This document shows positions 8,691-16,817 of a DNA stretch of 64,000 nt, piece by piece (the stretch's first letter is position 1; each line of letters begins with the position of its first letter). The position numbers were made by a program, and so were the translations under genes. The notes under the pieces are model-generated. The model saw nothing but the letters and a program-made list of their open reading frames with translations. It was not told the DNA's origin and searched no databases. This DNA comes from Mycobacterium sp. 141 (GTDB taxonomy: Bacteria > Actinomycetota > Actinomycetes > Mycobacteriales > Mycobacteriaceae): contig NZ_KB908268.1 in assembly GCF_000382405.1 (NCBI RefSeq), forward strand, positions 1 through 64,000, in the 5' to 3' direction.

Positions 8691-9380
8691 CTACCAGGGA
8701 ACCAGATTCGAGAACAGTTTCGGCACGTAGCCGACCACGGCGTCCTTGGCGGCATCGAACGCGCCACCGGGATCGGAGGCGATGTAGGCGGTGACGGTTT
8801 TGACGCCGCCGGCGCTGAAGTCAGCCTGCGCCGCCTGCTCGGCGACGTCACGCCATTGCGACACTGCCACACCGGAGAGATAGCCGACCGGGGCGTCGGT
8901 GCCCTTGATCAGTCCGCTGGCGAGGTCGACCATCGAATCGCCTGCCTCGCCGATCTTCTGCTCCGGCGTGAGCCGGTTGTCGCTGGCAAGTCCGAGTGCA
9001 TCCACCAGCGGGATCGCGCCGACGTCGTCGTATCGGCCGAGCAGAGTTCCCCACGTAATGGGCCACACCGCATTCGAATTGAGGAAATCCCGGATACCCA
9101 TCAGCGGATTGAGCGGCTGCTGGTCGAGTCCGTTGGGTAGGACCTGCAGCATCGATTTGGCGGTCGTCGATCCTGTTGCGTCACTGGCGTGTTCCTGTTG
9201 ACCGGCATTGCGTTCGACGTGCCACTGGGACCGGTAGCGCTCCGCGTCGGGGCCACGCCAGGGCACCGACGGCAGTGAACCGGTTACCGCGGCCGAGGCC
9301 GCCTCCAGTCGATCGGCTGCTTGGTGGAGCGTCCGTGCCAGAGCCCGCATCTGGTCGCTATCGGCGCCGACCACTCCCAT
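8691..9380 (-). CDS. WXG100-type (ESX-like) secretion substrate with C-terminal extension
   Basis: The 229-residue protein begins with an ESAT-6/WXG100-like helix, a turn containing W-R-G in SVPWRGPDAERYRSQW, and the start of a second helix. It then continues with about 150 residues of unknown fold. Compared with the paralogue at 28232, about 26 residues of the second helix appear to be missing between SQW and ERNAGQQEHAS. The ATG at 9380 has a good GGAGG 6 bases upstream. WXG100 proteins are exported by type VII (ESX) secretion; here export is inferred from the motif. It lies just upstream of the 199-residue gene on the same strand. Confidence 0.8.
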   Translation of the reverse strand: MGVVGADSDQMRALARTLHQAADRLEAASAAVTGSLPSVPWRGPDAERYRSQWHVERNAGQQEHASDATGSTTAKSMLQVLPNGLDQQPLNPLMGIRDFLNSNAVWPITWGTLLGRYDDVGAIPLVDALGLASDNRLTPEQKIGEAGDSMVDLASGLIKGTDAPVGYLSGVAVSQWRDVAEQAAQADFSAGGVKTVTAYIASDPGGAFDAAKDAVVGYVPKLFSNLVPW

Positions 9381-9488
9381 GTGGACCTCCTCGGGCAGGC
9401 TGCGTGTGGCATGGACGAGGCCCCAATCACACCACCTGGCGGCACGATTGACTGTCAGTCCAACGGATGAAAACGGCGAGCCGAAGGC

Positions 9489-9761
9489 TCACAGATCATC
9501 GATGTGGATCAGGCCGTCCTGAATGGCACGGGCGACCAGGGCGGCTTTGGTCTTCGCGGGCCGTCCGACCGCGGCGTATTTTGCTCGCACCCGCTGAAGA
9601 TGGGTGCGGACCGTGGTCGGCGCGATGTGCAGCTGGCGGGCGACCTCATCCTTGCTTTCGGTGTGGAACCAGGCGACGAGCACCTCTACTTCACGGGGAG
9701 CAAGCTCTGGTTGGATGGCAGGTATCAGTTCGGGAATAGACAAATCCGGGACACCTCTCAA
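9489..9761 (-). CDS. Stand-alone LuxR-type HTH protein (no receiver domain)
   Basis: The product of about 90 residues is almost entirely a LuxR DNA-binding domain, with LAPREVEVLVAW, APTTVRTHLQRVRAKY and VGRPAKTKAALVARAI. It is strikingly similar to the C-terminal half of the response regulator at 5061-5759, so the two are paralogues. A receiver domain is absent. The start is uncertain: TTG at 9761 sits directly against an AGGAGG, and a TTG six codons further in has better spacing. It is divergent from the receiver-like protein at 9905. It could compete for the same DNA sites as the full-length regulator. Confidence 0.8.
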   Translation of the reverse strand: MRGVPDLSIPELIPAIQPELAPREVEVLVAWFHTESKDEVARQLHIAPTTVRTHLQRVRAKYAAVGRPAKTKAALVARAIQDGLIHIDDL

Positions 9762-9904
9762 CCTCCTGAAGCTTGGTTCTATCGTCCGTTCGGACGACAG
9801 GAAAAGCAGGTGGTTCTCACACCTATTTGCCAGACTGGGAGTTCGGCAAACGGCAATTACGGAGAACTTCGGGCAAGATCTTGCCTGGCATAGGAAAATT
9901 GACT

Positions 9905-10648
9905 ATGGACCACAGTCCTCGAATCCTGGTGGCATCGCCGCTGGCTCGCATCATCACGCCGGCGCTGGCCAACGCGTTCCCCAACAGCGTGGTCGAAGAG
10001 GCGTTGGACCGTGACAGTGTGCGTCGTCAGGTTGCCGGCCGGGTTCGCTTCGACGTGGTGATCGCCGACCTGGTGTGGAACCACCCCGACCTGGAGTACA
10101 GCTTTGACGGCCTCGATGTGCTTGACATCCTGCGCGCTGCAGACCGTCCGTCGCCGGTGATTCTGGCGACCCAGGGGCAGACGATCGAACTCGATCTGCT
10201 CGACGAGGCCAGGCTGCGTCCCGAGATCGCGGCGGTGTTTCCCAAGTCTGTTGGTACCGCCGAGCTTTCTACGCTCGTCCGCGACGCCGCGGTGGGCAGA
10301 CGACACATCGCGGCTGTGCCGGCATCTCGGAAACCTCCGCTATACGAGTCGTTTCACGGCCGCAAAGGGGAGACGGCGGGACGCTTGGCCGGCGCGATCG
10401 CTGCGGGGCGGGCCACCGACGGCGTCACACTGGCCGCCGCCGCGGGCGTCGCGGTCAACACCGCGAACAAGGTCACCGCCCACTACCTCGGGCCGATCAT
10501 CGTCCAGCGTGGTGAGCACGACCATGACCTGCCATTGACGCTGGCCGCCGTCTACCGGTGGTGCGGCTTGCACGCCCGCTACATCGTGAGTTGGTGCAGG
10601 CGCAACGGTCACGCCGATGTGCTGAGAGCCGCGAATACCGATTCTTAG
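9905..10648 (+). CDS. Receiver-like regulatory protein with atypical HTH
   Basis: The 247-residue product starts at ATG 9905 with MDHSPRILVASP. The first 125 residues follow the receiver fold, with a phospho-acceptor-like Asp in FDVVIADLVW and a Lys in VFPKSVG. The usual N-terminal acidic pair is replaced by A-S-P, so phosphorylation is doubtful. The C-terminal part has an HTH-like stretch (TDGVTLAAAAGVAVNTANKV) followed by a Trp/Cys-containing tail. The gene is divergent from the orphan LuxR protein, so the two may act together. The frame also opens further upstream at 9773, but the conserved part begins at 9905. Confidence 0.7.
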   Translation: MDHSPRILVASPLARIITPALANAFPNSVVEEALDRDSVRRQVAGRVRFDVVIADLVWNHPDLEYSFDGLDVLDILRAADRPSPVILATQGQTIELDLLDEARLRPEIAAVFPKSVGTAELSTLVRDAAVGRRHIAAVPASRKPPLYESFHGRKGETAGRLAGAIAAGRATDGVTLAAAAGVAVNTANKVTAHYLGPIIVQRGEHDHDLPLTLAAVYRWCGLHARYIVSWCRRNGHADVLRAANTDS

Positions 10649-10667
10649 CAGGCAAATCACGCCGAGT

Positions 10668-10713
10668 GTCACGCTGGAGTGGCGGTCGGCGCCGAGTGCC
10701 ACTCCAGCGTGAC
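10668..10713. terminator. Long perfect hairpin between convergent genes
   Basis: A perfect 16-base inverted repeat, GTCACGCTGGAGTGGC at 10668-10683 and its complement at 10698-10713, encloses a 14-base loop. It lies between the convergent genes ending at 10648 and 10763, where a bidirectional terminator is expected. No U-tract follows, which is usual for mycobacterial terminators. The arms are unusually long, so it could instead be a repetitive palindromic element. Confidence 0.6.
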
Positions 10714-10762
10714 GAAGCGGCCCGGCGACCGTTGATCGTCACAATTCACGGTCGTGTCGCGG

Positions 10763-13138
10763 TCAGATCATGTCGTTATGCGTGAGCCAGCGCATCACCG
10801 GCCAACCTACGAAGACCGGCAGCCAGCACGTCAGCACCCGGTAGAGCAGGACCGCGGGAACGGCGATGGCGGGCGGCAGCCCGAAACCGGCCAGACCGCC
10901 GATCAGGGCGGCCTCGACCGCGCCGACACCTCCGGGGGTCGGAGCCGCCGAGGCCAGTGTTCCGCCGATCATCGTGACGACCGTGACGGTGACGAACGAG
11001 GTGGTGCCGCCGAACGCCTCGACACTGGCCCACAGCGCCAGGGCGGCCCCGAGAGTCGTTCCCGCCGCGCCCAACACGATCAGGCCGAGCCGCTTGGGCT
11101 CCTTGGCCAGGTCGACGAGATCGTCGGTCACCTCCTTGAGCCGCGGCCGTACGGCCGTCGCCAGCCAGTGCCGCAGCTTCGGAACCGCCAGGAACCCACC
11201 GATCAAACCGAACGCCAGCCCCGCGATCAGATAGAGCACGGTCGCCGACGGGACGAAATGCGACAGATCCGCCCGTGCGCCGGCCGCGGTGGTGAACAAG
11301 ATGAGCAGCGCCACGTGCACGATCACCTGGACGGTCTGCTGCAGCGTCACCGCCGCGGTCGCGCGCAGCGTGCTCAGCCCGCCCTTCTGCAGAAACCGTG
11401 TGCTCAGCGCAAGGCCGCCCACACCGGCCGGGGTGGTTGTCGCGGCGAAAGTGTTCGCCACCTGCATGATCGCCAGGTGCCGGAAGCTGACCAGTCCGTC
11501 GGCGCAGGCCCACAGCGCGGCCGCGGCCCCGACGTAGGTCAGCGCCGAGACCGTCAGTCCGAGCAGCGCCCACCACCAGTTCGCGGTGCCCAGCTCGGAG
11601 AAGAACGTCGGCACGGTGCTGATGAACGGGTAGGCCACATAGACCAGCGCCACCAGCAGCACCAGCTGGATCACCTGGTTGCGCGTGAAGCGCGTGATGG
11701 TCTCGGCCTGGATCTGATCGGCGCCGGTCTCGTGCTTCACTTCGTCGCGGGCCCGGGTCATCACGGTCTTGGCGTCGGGCACGGAGTAGCGAACCCGGCC
11801 CGGCACCGCGGTCTTGGTCAGCCTGCCGGAGGCGGTCAGTACGGTTTCGCGGTCGAACGCCTCGATCGCCGCGCGCACCGCCGACGGTGCGTCGTACAGC
11901 GCGGTGGTGGTCACCAGCAGCTGCGCGATGTCGGATTGCAGCTGGGTGTCGGTCGCGCCGTACTCGGCGCTGCCGAATCCACCGAACAGCACCGCGCCGT
12001 CCTCGACGGTGATCTCCCGGCTGCGCAGATCCCCGTGGGAGATCTGGTGGTCGTGCAGGGTGCGCAAGGCGTTCCACACCTTCTGCACACTGGCCCCGTC
12101 GGTGCACTGATCCAACGGCAGGCCGCGCTTCCGATTGTGGGCGTACAACGTCCAGCCGCGGTCCAGCGCGGCGACCGACATTGTCGATGTGCTGGCCAGC
12201 CCGAGGTCGCCGATGGCAATGGCCATCAGAGCGCGGTGCTCGACGGCGCGGCGCATCGAGGTCTGCAGTGGAGCGGTTTCGTTGGCGCGCAATCGCAGCT
12301 TGCTCCAGACCTGCCGGACGGCGCCGCCGCTGCGCTGGTTGGGTCCGTACAGCTCGACGACCGCGGTGGCGTCGGGATCAGGTGAGTACGCGTCGAGCAG
12401 CAGCGGTCCGGCACCGGCCGGCCGCACCACTTTGAACGAGGACACCGTGAAGCCGCGGTGGCCGAGTGCGCGTACAGCGCCGTCGAGCGGCACCTCCAGT
12501 GCCGGGGTACCGACGACGAGGACCACCAGGGCGCCGACGAACCAGCCGACCGCCAAACCGAGCAGTGAGCGGGCCGGCACCACGGCGCTGACCACCAGAT
12601 GGATCGGTACGAATGCCAGCAGCAGGGTCCACCACCAGCGGCGCAGCCGGCGCGGCAGCCAGGGACCAGACACTGTCAACACCGCGGCCAGCATGGCGAT
12701 CCAGCGCGGGTCGTCGAGGAACTGAGCCAGCTGGGTGTCGAGCCGGTCGGTGAGGTCGAAATGCCACTTCGGAGCGGCGATGCCGTTGCCGGTGATCGAC
12801 AGCGACAGGATCGCGATGAGACCGGCCGCCGCGTAGGCGCCGAGCAGTTTCCACTGCCGCGACAGGATCAGGCTGACGAGGATCACGAACGGCAGGGCCA
12901 GGATGGCGATGCCGTAGGCCAGGTACACCAGGTTGGACTGGGTCGGCGTCAGAACGCCCACGATCTTGGAGATCGACCGTTCGAGCGCCACCCATTCGTA
13001 ACGGGTGATCAGGGAGCTTGTAACAACCGCGACCAGGAACAATGCGGCCAGGGCGAGACGCAGGATGTCGTTGGTGCGTCGGGTCAGTGGTTGCAGCAGG
13101 CTGCCGGTGACGGTGATGTCCCGTCCGTCAACGCGCAT
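10763..13138 (-). CDS. Pseudokinase-LPG synthase/flippase-like membrane protein
   Basis: The 791-residue product starts at ATG 13138 with AAAGGGGG closely upstream. It has N-terminal transmembrane helices (about 20-230), a central kinase-like domain (about 250-510) and a C-terminal multi-helix domain of the lysylphosphatidylglycerol synthase TM (UPF0104) type (about 540-785), with PAGVGGLALSTRF and PTPGGVGAVEAAL as typical loops. In the central domain the catalytic-loop Asn is lost (HGDLRSREI) and the DFG position reads GFG, so it should be a pseudokinase. The C-terminal domain family moves or synthesises lipids at the membrane; the substrate here is unknown. It is divergent from a true Ser/Thr kinase. 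Confidence 0.8.
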   Translation of the reverse strand: MRVDGRDITVTGSLLQPLTRRTNDILRLALAALFLVAVVTSSLITRYEWVALERSISKIVGVLTPTQSNLVYLAYGIAILALPFVILVSLILSRQWKLLGAYAAAGLIAILSLSITGNGIAAPKWHFDLTDRLDTQLAQFLDDPRWIAMLAAVLTVSGPWLPRRLRRWWWTLLLAFVPIHLVVSAVVPARSLLGLAVGWFVGALVVLVVGTPALEVPLDGAVRALGHRGFTVSSFKVVRPAGAGPLLLDAYSPDPDATAVVELYGPNQRSGGAVRQVWSKLRLRANETAPLQTSMRRAVEHRALMAIAIGDLGLASTSTMSVAALDRGWTLYAHNRKRGLPLDQCTDGASVQKVWNALRTLHDHQISHGDLRSREITVEDGAVLFGGFGSAEYGATDTQLQSDIAQLLVTTTALYDAPSAVRAAIEAFDRETVLTASGRLTKTAVPGRVRYSVPDAKTVMTRARDEVKHETGADQIQAETITRFTRNQVIQLVLLVALVYVAYPFISTVPTFFSELGTANWWWALLGLTVSALTYVGAAAALWACADGLVSFRHLAIMQVANTFAATTTPAGVGGLALSTRFLQKGGLSTLRATAAVTLQQTVQVIVHVALLILFTTAAGARADLSHFVPSATVLYLIAGLAFGLIGGFLAVPKLRHWLATAVRPRLKEVTDDLVDLAKEPKRLGLIVLGAAGTTLGAALALWASVEAFGGTTSFVTVTVVTMIGGTLASAAPTPGGVGAVEAALIGGLAGFGLPPAIAVPAVLLYRVLTCWLPVFVGWPVMRWLTHNDMI

Positions 13139-13183
13139 GTTCCCCCTTTCGCGGCCCGCGACAAAGGTAACCGGGTGACGCGT

Positions 13184-13198
13184 CAATACCGGGTATTG
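13184..13198. promoter_or_regulatory. Inverted repeat, candidate operator
   Basis: CAATACC and GGTATTG flank a single G, giving a 15-base symmetrical site in the intergenic region between the pseudokinase-flippase gene (start 13138) and the kinase gene (start 13368). Its position 46 bases upstream of the minus-strand start fits a regulator binding site. No regulator can be assigned. Confidence 0.35.
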
Positions 13199-13367
13199 GT
13201 CGTGATCCTCTGATGTTGTCCGGTTCGGATGGCGGCCCTGGGCTCCAAGAGGGCAGAGGCCCGCGGCAATCGCCACCTGCGTACGCTTCCCCTGAGATAT
13301 CGGCGCCCTCGGTGAGGTAGCTTCGATCGACACATCGGAGCAGGGGCCTGCGCCGAGAGGGAAAACG

Positions 13368-15170
13368 GTGGACGAGACACCCTTTGGCCACTATCAGCTG
13401 CAGAAGCTGATCGGCCGCGGCGGTATGGGCGAGGTTTATCAGGCCTACGACACCAACACCGATCGCGTCGTCGCGCTCAAAGTTCTGCCCCCGCACCTGG
13501 CCCAGGACGCTTCGTTTCAGGATCGCTTCCGCAAAGAATCGCACGCGGCGGCCGGGGTCAACGATCCGCACGTGGTGCCGATCCACGGCTTCGGTGAGAT
13601 CGACGGCCGGCTGTATCTGGATATGCGGCTCATCGAGGGCCGCAACCTCGGGGCCGTGCTGGCCAAGGCCCAGCGACCGCTGGAACCGGCATTCGCGGTC
13701 AGCCTGGTCGAGCAGGTCGCCTGTGCGCTCGACGCCGCCCACGCGGCCGGGCTGATCCACCGCGACGTCAAGCCGTCGAACATCTTGATCACCGATCACG
13801 ACTTCGTGTATCTCATCGACTTCGGTCTGGCGCGCATGGCCGGCGAGGCCGGTATGACCACGGCAGGCAACACCCTGGGCACGCTGGCCTACATGGCGCC
13901 CGAGCGGTTCGACGCCGGAAAGACCGATCCACGCTCGGACGTCTACGCGCTGGCCTGTGTTCTCTACGAATGCCTGACGGGCGTGCGGCCCTATCCGGTT
14001 GACAGTCTCGAGCAGCAGATCGCCGGACACATGGTGCAGCCGCCGCCGCGACCGTCGGCCACCGATCCCAGGCTCGCGGCGTTCGACGAGGTGATCGCCA
14101 AGGGCATGGCGAAGAAGTCGGCCAAGCGCTATCAGACCGCCGGCGAGTTGGCGTCAGCCGCGCGCACCGCGCTCAGTGTCCCGGTCCGCACCACGGTCCG
14201 CTCCGGTCGCCATTCGGCCCAGCGGGTGAAGACCAAGCCGAGGATCGGGTTGCCGCGCAAAGCTCTTGTGATCACCGCGGCCACGCTTCTGGTGGCCACG
14301 GTAGGTGCGGTCGGGGTCTGGAAGTTGCGTGGCGGAGACCGCGGGCCCGGGCTGGCCGACACGGCGTCGGCCTCCGGCCGGGTGCAGGCGCCGTCGGGTG
14401 CGGTCCCGGCGATCGCGGCGACGGTGCCCGCCCAGATCCGGGAGACCGGGCGGCTCGTGATCGGCGTCAACGTGCCCTATGCACCTATCGAGTTCAAGAA
14501 CTCCGGCGGAGAGCTGGTCGGCTTCGATGTCGACCTCATGAAAGCGGTGACCCGCGTCCTCGGGCTGGTTCCCGACTTCCGGGAGACGGGTTTCGACGGC
14601 ATCCTGCCTTCGGTGCGCGACGGCAGTTTCAACGTCGGGATGACGGCGATGACCGACACCGTCGAACGAGAACGGCTGGCGGACTTCGTCACCTATTTGA
14701 ACGCCGGCACGCTGTGGGCGCAGCGCACCGGGTCGAACGTGGATCCGACGGCGGCGTGCGGTCTGCGCGTTGCGGTGAAATACGGCACGATTCAGGACAC
14801 CAAGGAGATCCCGGCCAAGAGCGACACCTGTGTGGCGGCGGGCCTCTCACCGATCGAGAAGGTGCAGCGCACCCGTCAGGACGAGGTCACCGCCGCGTTG
14901 GTCGCCGGGGACGCCGACGCGATGACCGCGGATTCGCCGGTGACCGGGTTTGCCGTCAAGCTCAGCGGTGGAGCTTTGGAGCCGGCCGGCGAGGTGTTCG
15001 ACTCGGCGCCCTACGGCTGGCCGGTGGCCAAGGGCTCGCCGCTCGCAGAATCGCTGCGGCAGGCTTTGGAACAGCTGATGGAGACCGGTGAGTACCGGAC
15101 CATCGCGACCATGTGGGGTGTGGACAAGGGCATGATCGACCAGCCGGCGATCAACGGCGCGCGACACTGA
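13368..15170 (+). CDS. Transmembrane Ser/Thr protein kinase with extracellular solute-binding (SBP family 3) sensor domain
   Basis: The 600-residue product has a complete PknB-type kinase domain: glycine loop IGRGGMGEVY (15-24), Lys38 in VALKVL, HRD at 131-133, Asn138, DFG at 151-153 and MAPERF. A linker leads to one transmembrane helix at about 299-319. The extracellular part from about 360 is a family 3 solute-binding domain of the kind that binds amino acids: RLVIGVNVPYAPIEF, GFDVDLMKAV and GTIQDTKEIP. It should therefore read an extracellular ligand, perhaps an amino acid, and signal by phosphorylation. The GTG at 13368 has AGAGGG seven bases upstream. The ligand is inferred from the family, not shown. 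Confidence 0.9.
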   Translation: MDETPFGHYQLQKLIGRGGMGEVYQAYDTNTDRVVALKVLPPHLAQDASFQDRFRKESHAAAGVNDPHVVPIHGFGEIDGRLYLDMRLIEGRNLGAVLAKAQRPLEPAFAVSLVEQVACALDAAHAAGLIHRDVKPSNILITDHDFVYLIDFGLARMAGEAGMTTAGNTLGTLAYMAPERFDAGKTDPRSDVYALACVLYECLTGVRPYPVDSLEQQIAGHMVQPPPRPSATDPRLAAFDEVIAKGMAKKSAKRYQTAGELASAARTALSVPVRTTVRSGRHSAQRVKTKPRIGLPRKALVITAATLLVATVGAVGVWKLRGGDRGPGLADTASASGRVQAPSGAVPAIAATVPAQIRETGRLVIGVNVPYAPIEFKNSGGELVGFDVDLMKAVTRVLGLVPDFRETGFDGILPSVRDGSFNVGMTAMTDTVERERLADFVTYLNAGTLWAQRTGSNVDPTAACGLRVAVKYGTIQDTKEIPAKSDTCVAAGLSPIEKVQRTRQDEVTAALVAGDADAMTADSPVTGFAVKLSGGALEPAGEVFDSAPYGWPVAKGSPLAESLRQALEQLMETGEYRTIATMWGVDKGMIDQPAINGARH

Positions 15171-15175
15171 CCGCC

Positions 15176-15493
15176 TCAGAGCGAGTTTCGCCCGCCGATG
15201 GTCTTTGTGTAGCCGGTGCCCCGGTACACCGAATCCATGGCGTTGCCGATGACGGGCACGCATTCCGGGCGCGACGCGCGCTCGTCGGCATCGAGCTTGG
15301 CGGGTGTGCGCAGCGCGGTCTTCGGGCGCAGCCCAGTGGTGCCCAGGATGGTGTTGAGCTCGGATTCGCTGGCCAGCGTGCTGCCCAGGACGTCGACCTG
15401 CGGGGTCGCCGTGTCGTGGACGGTTCGAGTGCATCCGGTCACCGCCACCAGCCCGGCCAGAAGCGCCGTGGCGGATCGCAAACACATGCCCAT
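15176..15493 (-). CDS. Truncated PknH-sensor-like lipoprotein
   Basis: The 105-residue product has a lipoprotein signal peptide ending in the lipobox VTGC, followed by a segment resembling the first half of the PknH-type extracellular sensor domain (LASESELNTILGTTGL and RPECVPVIGNAMDSVYRG). Full-length members have around 200 residues or more, so the second half appears to be missing. The stop lies 6 bases from the stop of the convergent kinase gene, as if a rearrangement had removed the rest. It may still be exported and anchored, but is probably a remnant. Confidence 0.65.
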   Translation of the reverse strand: MGMCLRSATALLAGLVAVTGCTRTVHDTATPQVDVLGSTLASESELNTILGTTGLRPKTALRTPAKLDADERASRPECVPVIGNAMDSVYRGTGYTKTIGGRNSL

Positions 15494-15573
15494 ACCCCTC
15501 TCGATCGCTTGGTCGATCCTAAGTCGCCCGAGCGGGGCATCATGGCGGCAATCTCGCCCGCAGTGCGGGACTC

Positions 15574-16473
15574 CTAGACGGCCATACGTGCTGGGGTGGC
15601 GCTGGCGAGCTGGGTCAGGTGCTCGATGGCCACCATCACCGAACTACTTCGGGGCAGGGCGTCCACACTCTGGTAGGAGTTGTGCGCCAGTGCCGGCGGA
15701 TTGGTGGCGTAGAACGCGATCGCCAGGTCGATCGCCTCGACGAGCGCCGGGCCGCCGACGATTGGATCGGTCACCAGCCGGAGCACCTGTTGGGCGAGGC
15801 CACCTTGGCCGGTCAGCGCGGCGATCACCGCGGCGATGGCGTTGATGTTGATCGACAGTTGGACGGCCGCCTTGTACACCGCGGTGATGTCGGCGCCCGC
15901 GGTGTCGTTCGGCGTGGTGGTGTAGAGGTCGCCGGGGTTGGCGAAATCCCACCAGGTGTCAACGCCGTTGGCGTCCTTGGGGATCTGCGCCGCGGTCAGG
16001 TTGGTGTCGGCGATGCCGCGCCCACCCGGATCGGTCCCGCCGGGAAACGTGTGACCCGTAAGCCGCCACGGGTTGCCGAACGTGTAACCGCCGATCAGGT
16101 TGGACCGGACCCATTGCAGTGACCCGGTCATGATCTCGGCCAGCACCCTCGATGCGGCCTCGGCGCCCTCGCTGTAGGCGCCCAGCACGAAGGTTTGTAG
16201 CGGGTTGGCGTTGATCCATGCCGTCGCGTTGGTCACCGCGATCTGGACCGATTCGGTGTAGCTGGGCGACAGGGGTGCTCCTGGCGGGACCGGTCCGAAC
16301 GTCCAGGGAGACTGGATCGGAACTTCGAATACCAGGTCGGGATCGACGGCCGCAACGACGTCGGACGGGTAGCCGGTACCCGGGGCGGCGAACGCGCCGG
16401 CGAAGGTCAACACTGCGTGCCGGACGATCCGCACACCGGCGATGTTGGCGGCGATATCTCCGAAAGTTGCCAT
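15574..16473 (-). CDS. LysB-like mycolylarabinogalactan esterase (phage-type)
   Basis: The 299-residue product looks like an alpha/beta-hydrolase of the mycobacteriophage lysin B type. It has a nucleophile elbow in VLGAYSEGAEAA (the first Gly of GxSxG is Ala here), a candidate catalytic Asp in FANPGDLYTT, and a candidate His in PPALAHNSY. LysB enzymes cut the ester linking mycolic acids to arabinogalactan at the end of the phage cycle. It is the last gene of a three-gene minus-strand cassette with a small protein and a GH25 lysozyme, which supports a phage lysis origin. No signal peptide is present. Activity is not proven because of the altered elbow. Confidence 0.7.
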   Translation of the reverse strand: MATFGDIAANIAGVRIVRHAVLTFAGAFAAPGTGYPSDVVAAVDPDLVFEVPIQSPWTFGPVPPGAPLSPSYTESVQIAVTNATAWINANPLQTFVLGAYSEGAEAASRVLAEIMTGSLQWVRSNLIGGYTFGNPWRLTGHTFPGGTDPGGRGIADTNLTAAQIPKDANGVDTWWDFANPGDLYTTTPNDTAGADITAVYKAAVQLSININAIAAVIAALTGQGGLAQQVLRLVTDPIVGGPALVEAIDLAIAFYATNPPALAHNSYQSVDALPRSSSVMVAIEHLTQLASATPARMAV

Positions 16474-16481
16474 GGCACTGG

Positions 16482-16817
16482 CTACTTAGCTGACGTCGGT
16501 AGCTTGTTGGCGGTGCGCCACTGGATCGCGAACTCCATCAACTCGATGAGCACGTCGCCGGCATCGCGCGTGATGCCGTCACTGAAGGTGTGTACCCAGG
16601 CGATCTGCTCGGCGGTGGTCACCTGCTGCTCGAACGCGTCGTAAGTGCCCTGATACACCTGGCCGTTGTGGGTGGAGTTCCACGGGCCCCGGTTCGGGTC
16701 GTCAACGATGTCACCGATATTGCGTGGGTGCCGGGCGAAGACCACCCGCCAGGGCTCGGGCGCGCCGTTGACTGCGACGCCGGAGATGTCGGCTTGCAGG
16801 GATGTTGCGTCAGACAC
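16482..16817 (-). CDS. Small phage-type protein of the lysis cassette
   Basis: The 111-residue product is acidic, soluble and lacks membrane helices, so it is not a classical holin. No family was recognised. Its start overlaps the end of the lysozyme gene by 8 bases and its stop lies 8 bases before the LysB-like start. The three genes therefore form one transcription unit. Small proteins of this kind next to lysins are common in mycobacteriophage genomes, so a phage origin is likely, but its job is unknown. Confidence 0.65.
   Translation of the reverse strand: MSDATSLQADISGVAVNGAPEPWRVVFARHPRNIGDIVDDPNRGPWNSTHNGQVYQGTYDAFEQQVTTAEQIAWVHTFSDGITRDAGDVLIELMEFAIQWRTANKLPTSAK

Noticed and set aside
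10754..12385. A 543-codon open frame on the plus strand across the pseudokinase-flippase gene
   Set aside because: Composition is Arg/Gln/Gly-rich nonsense and the minus strand encodes clear membrane helices and domains.
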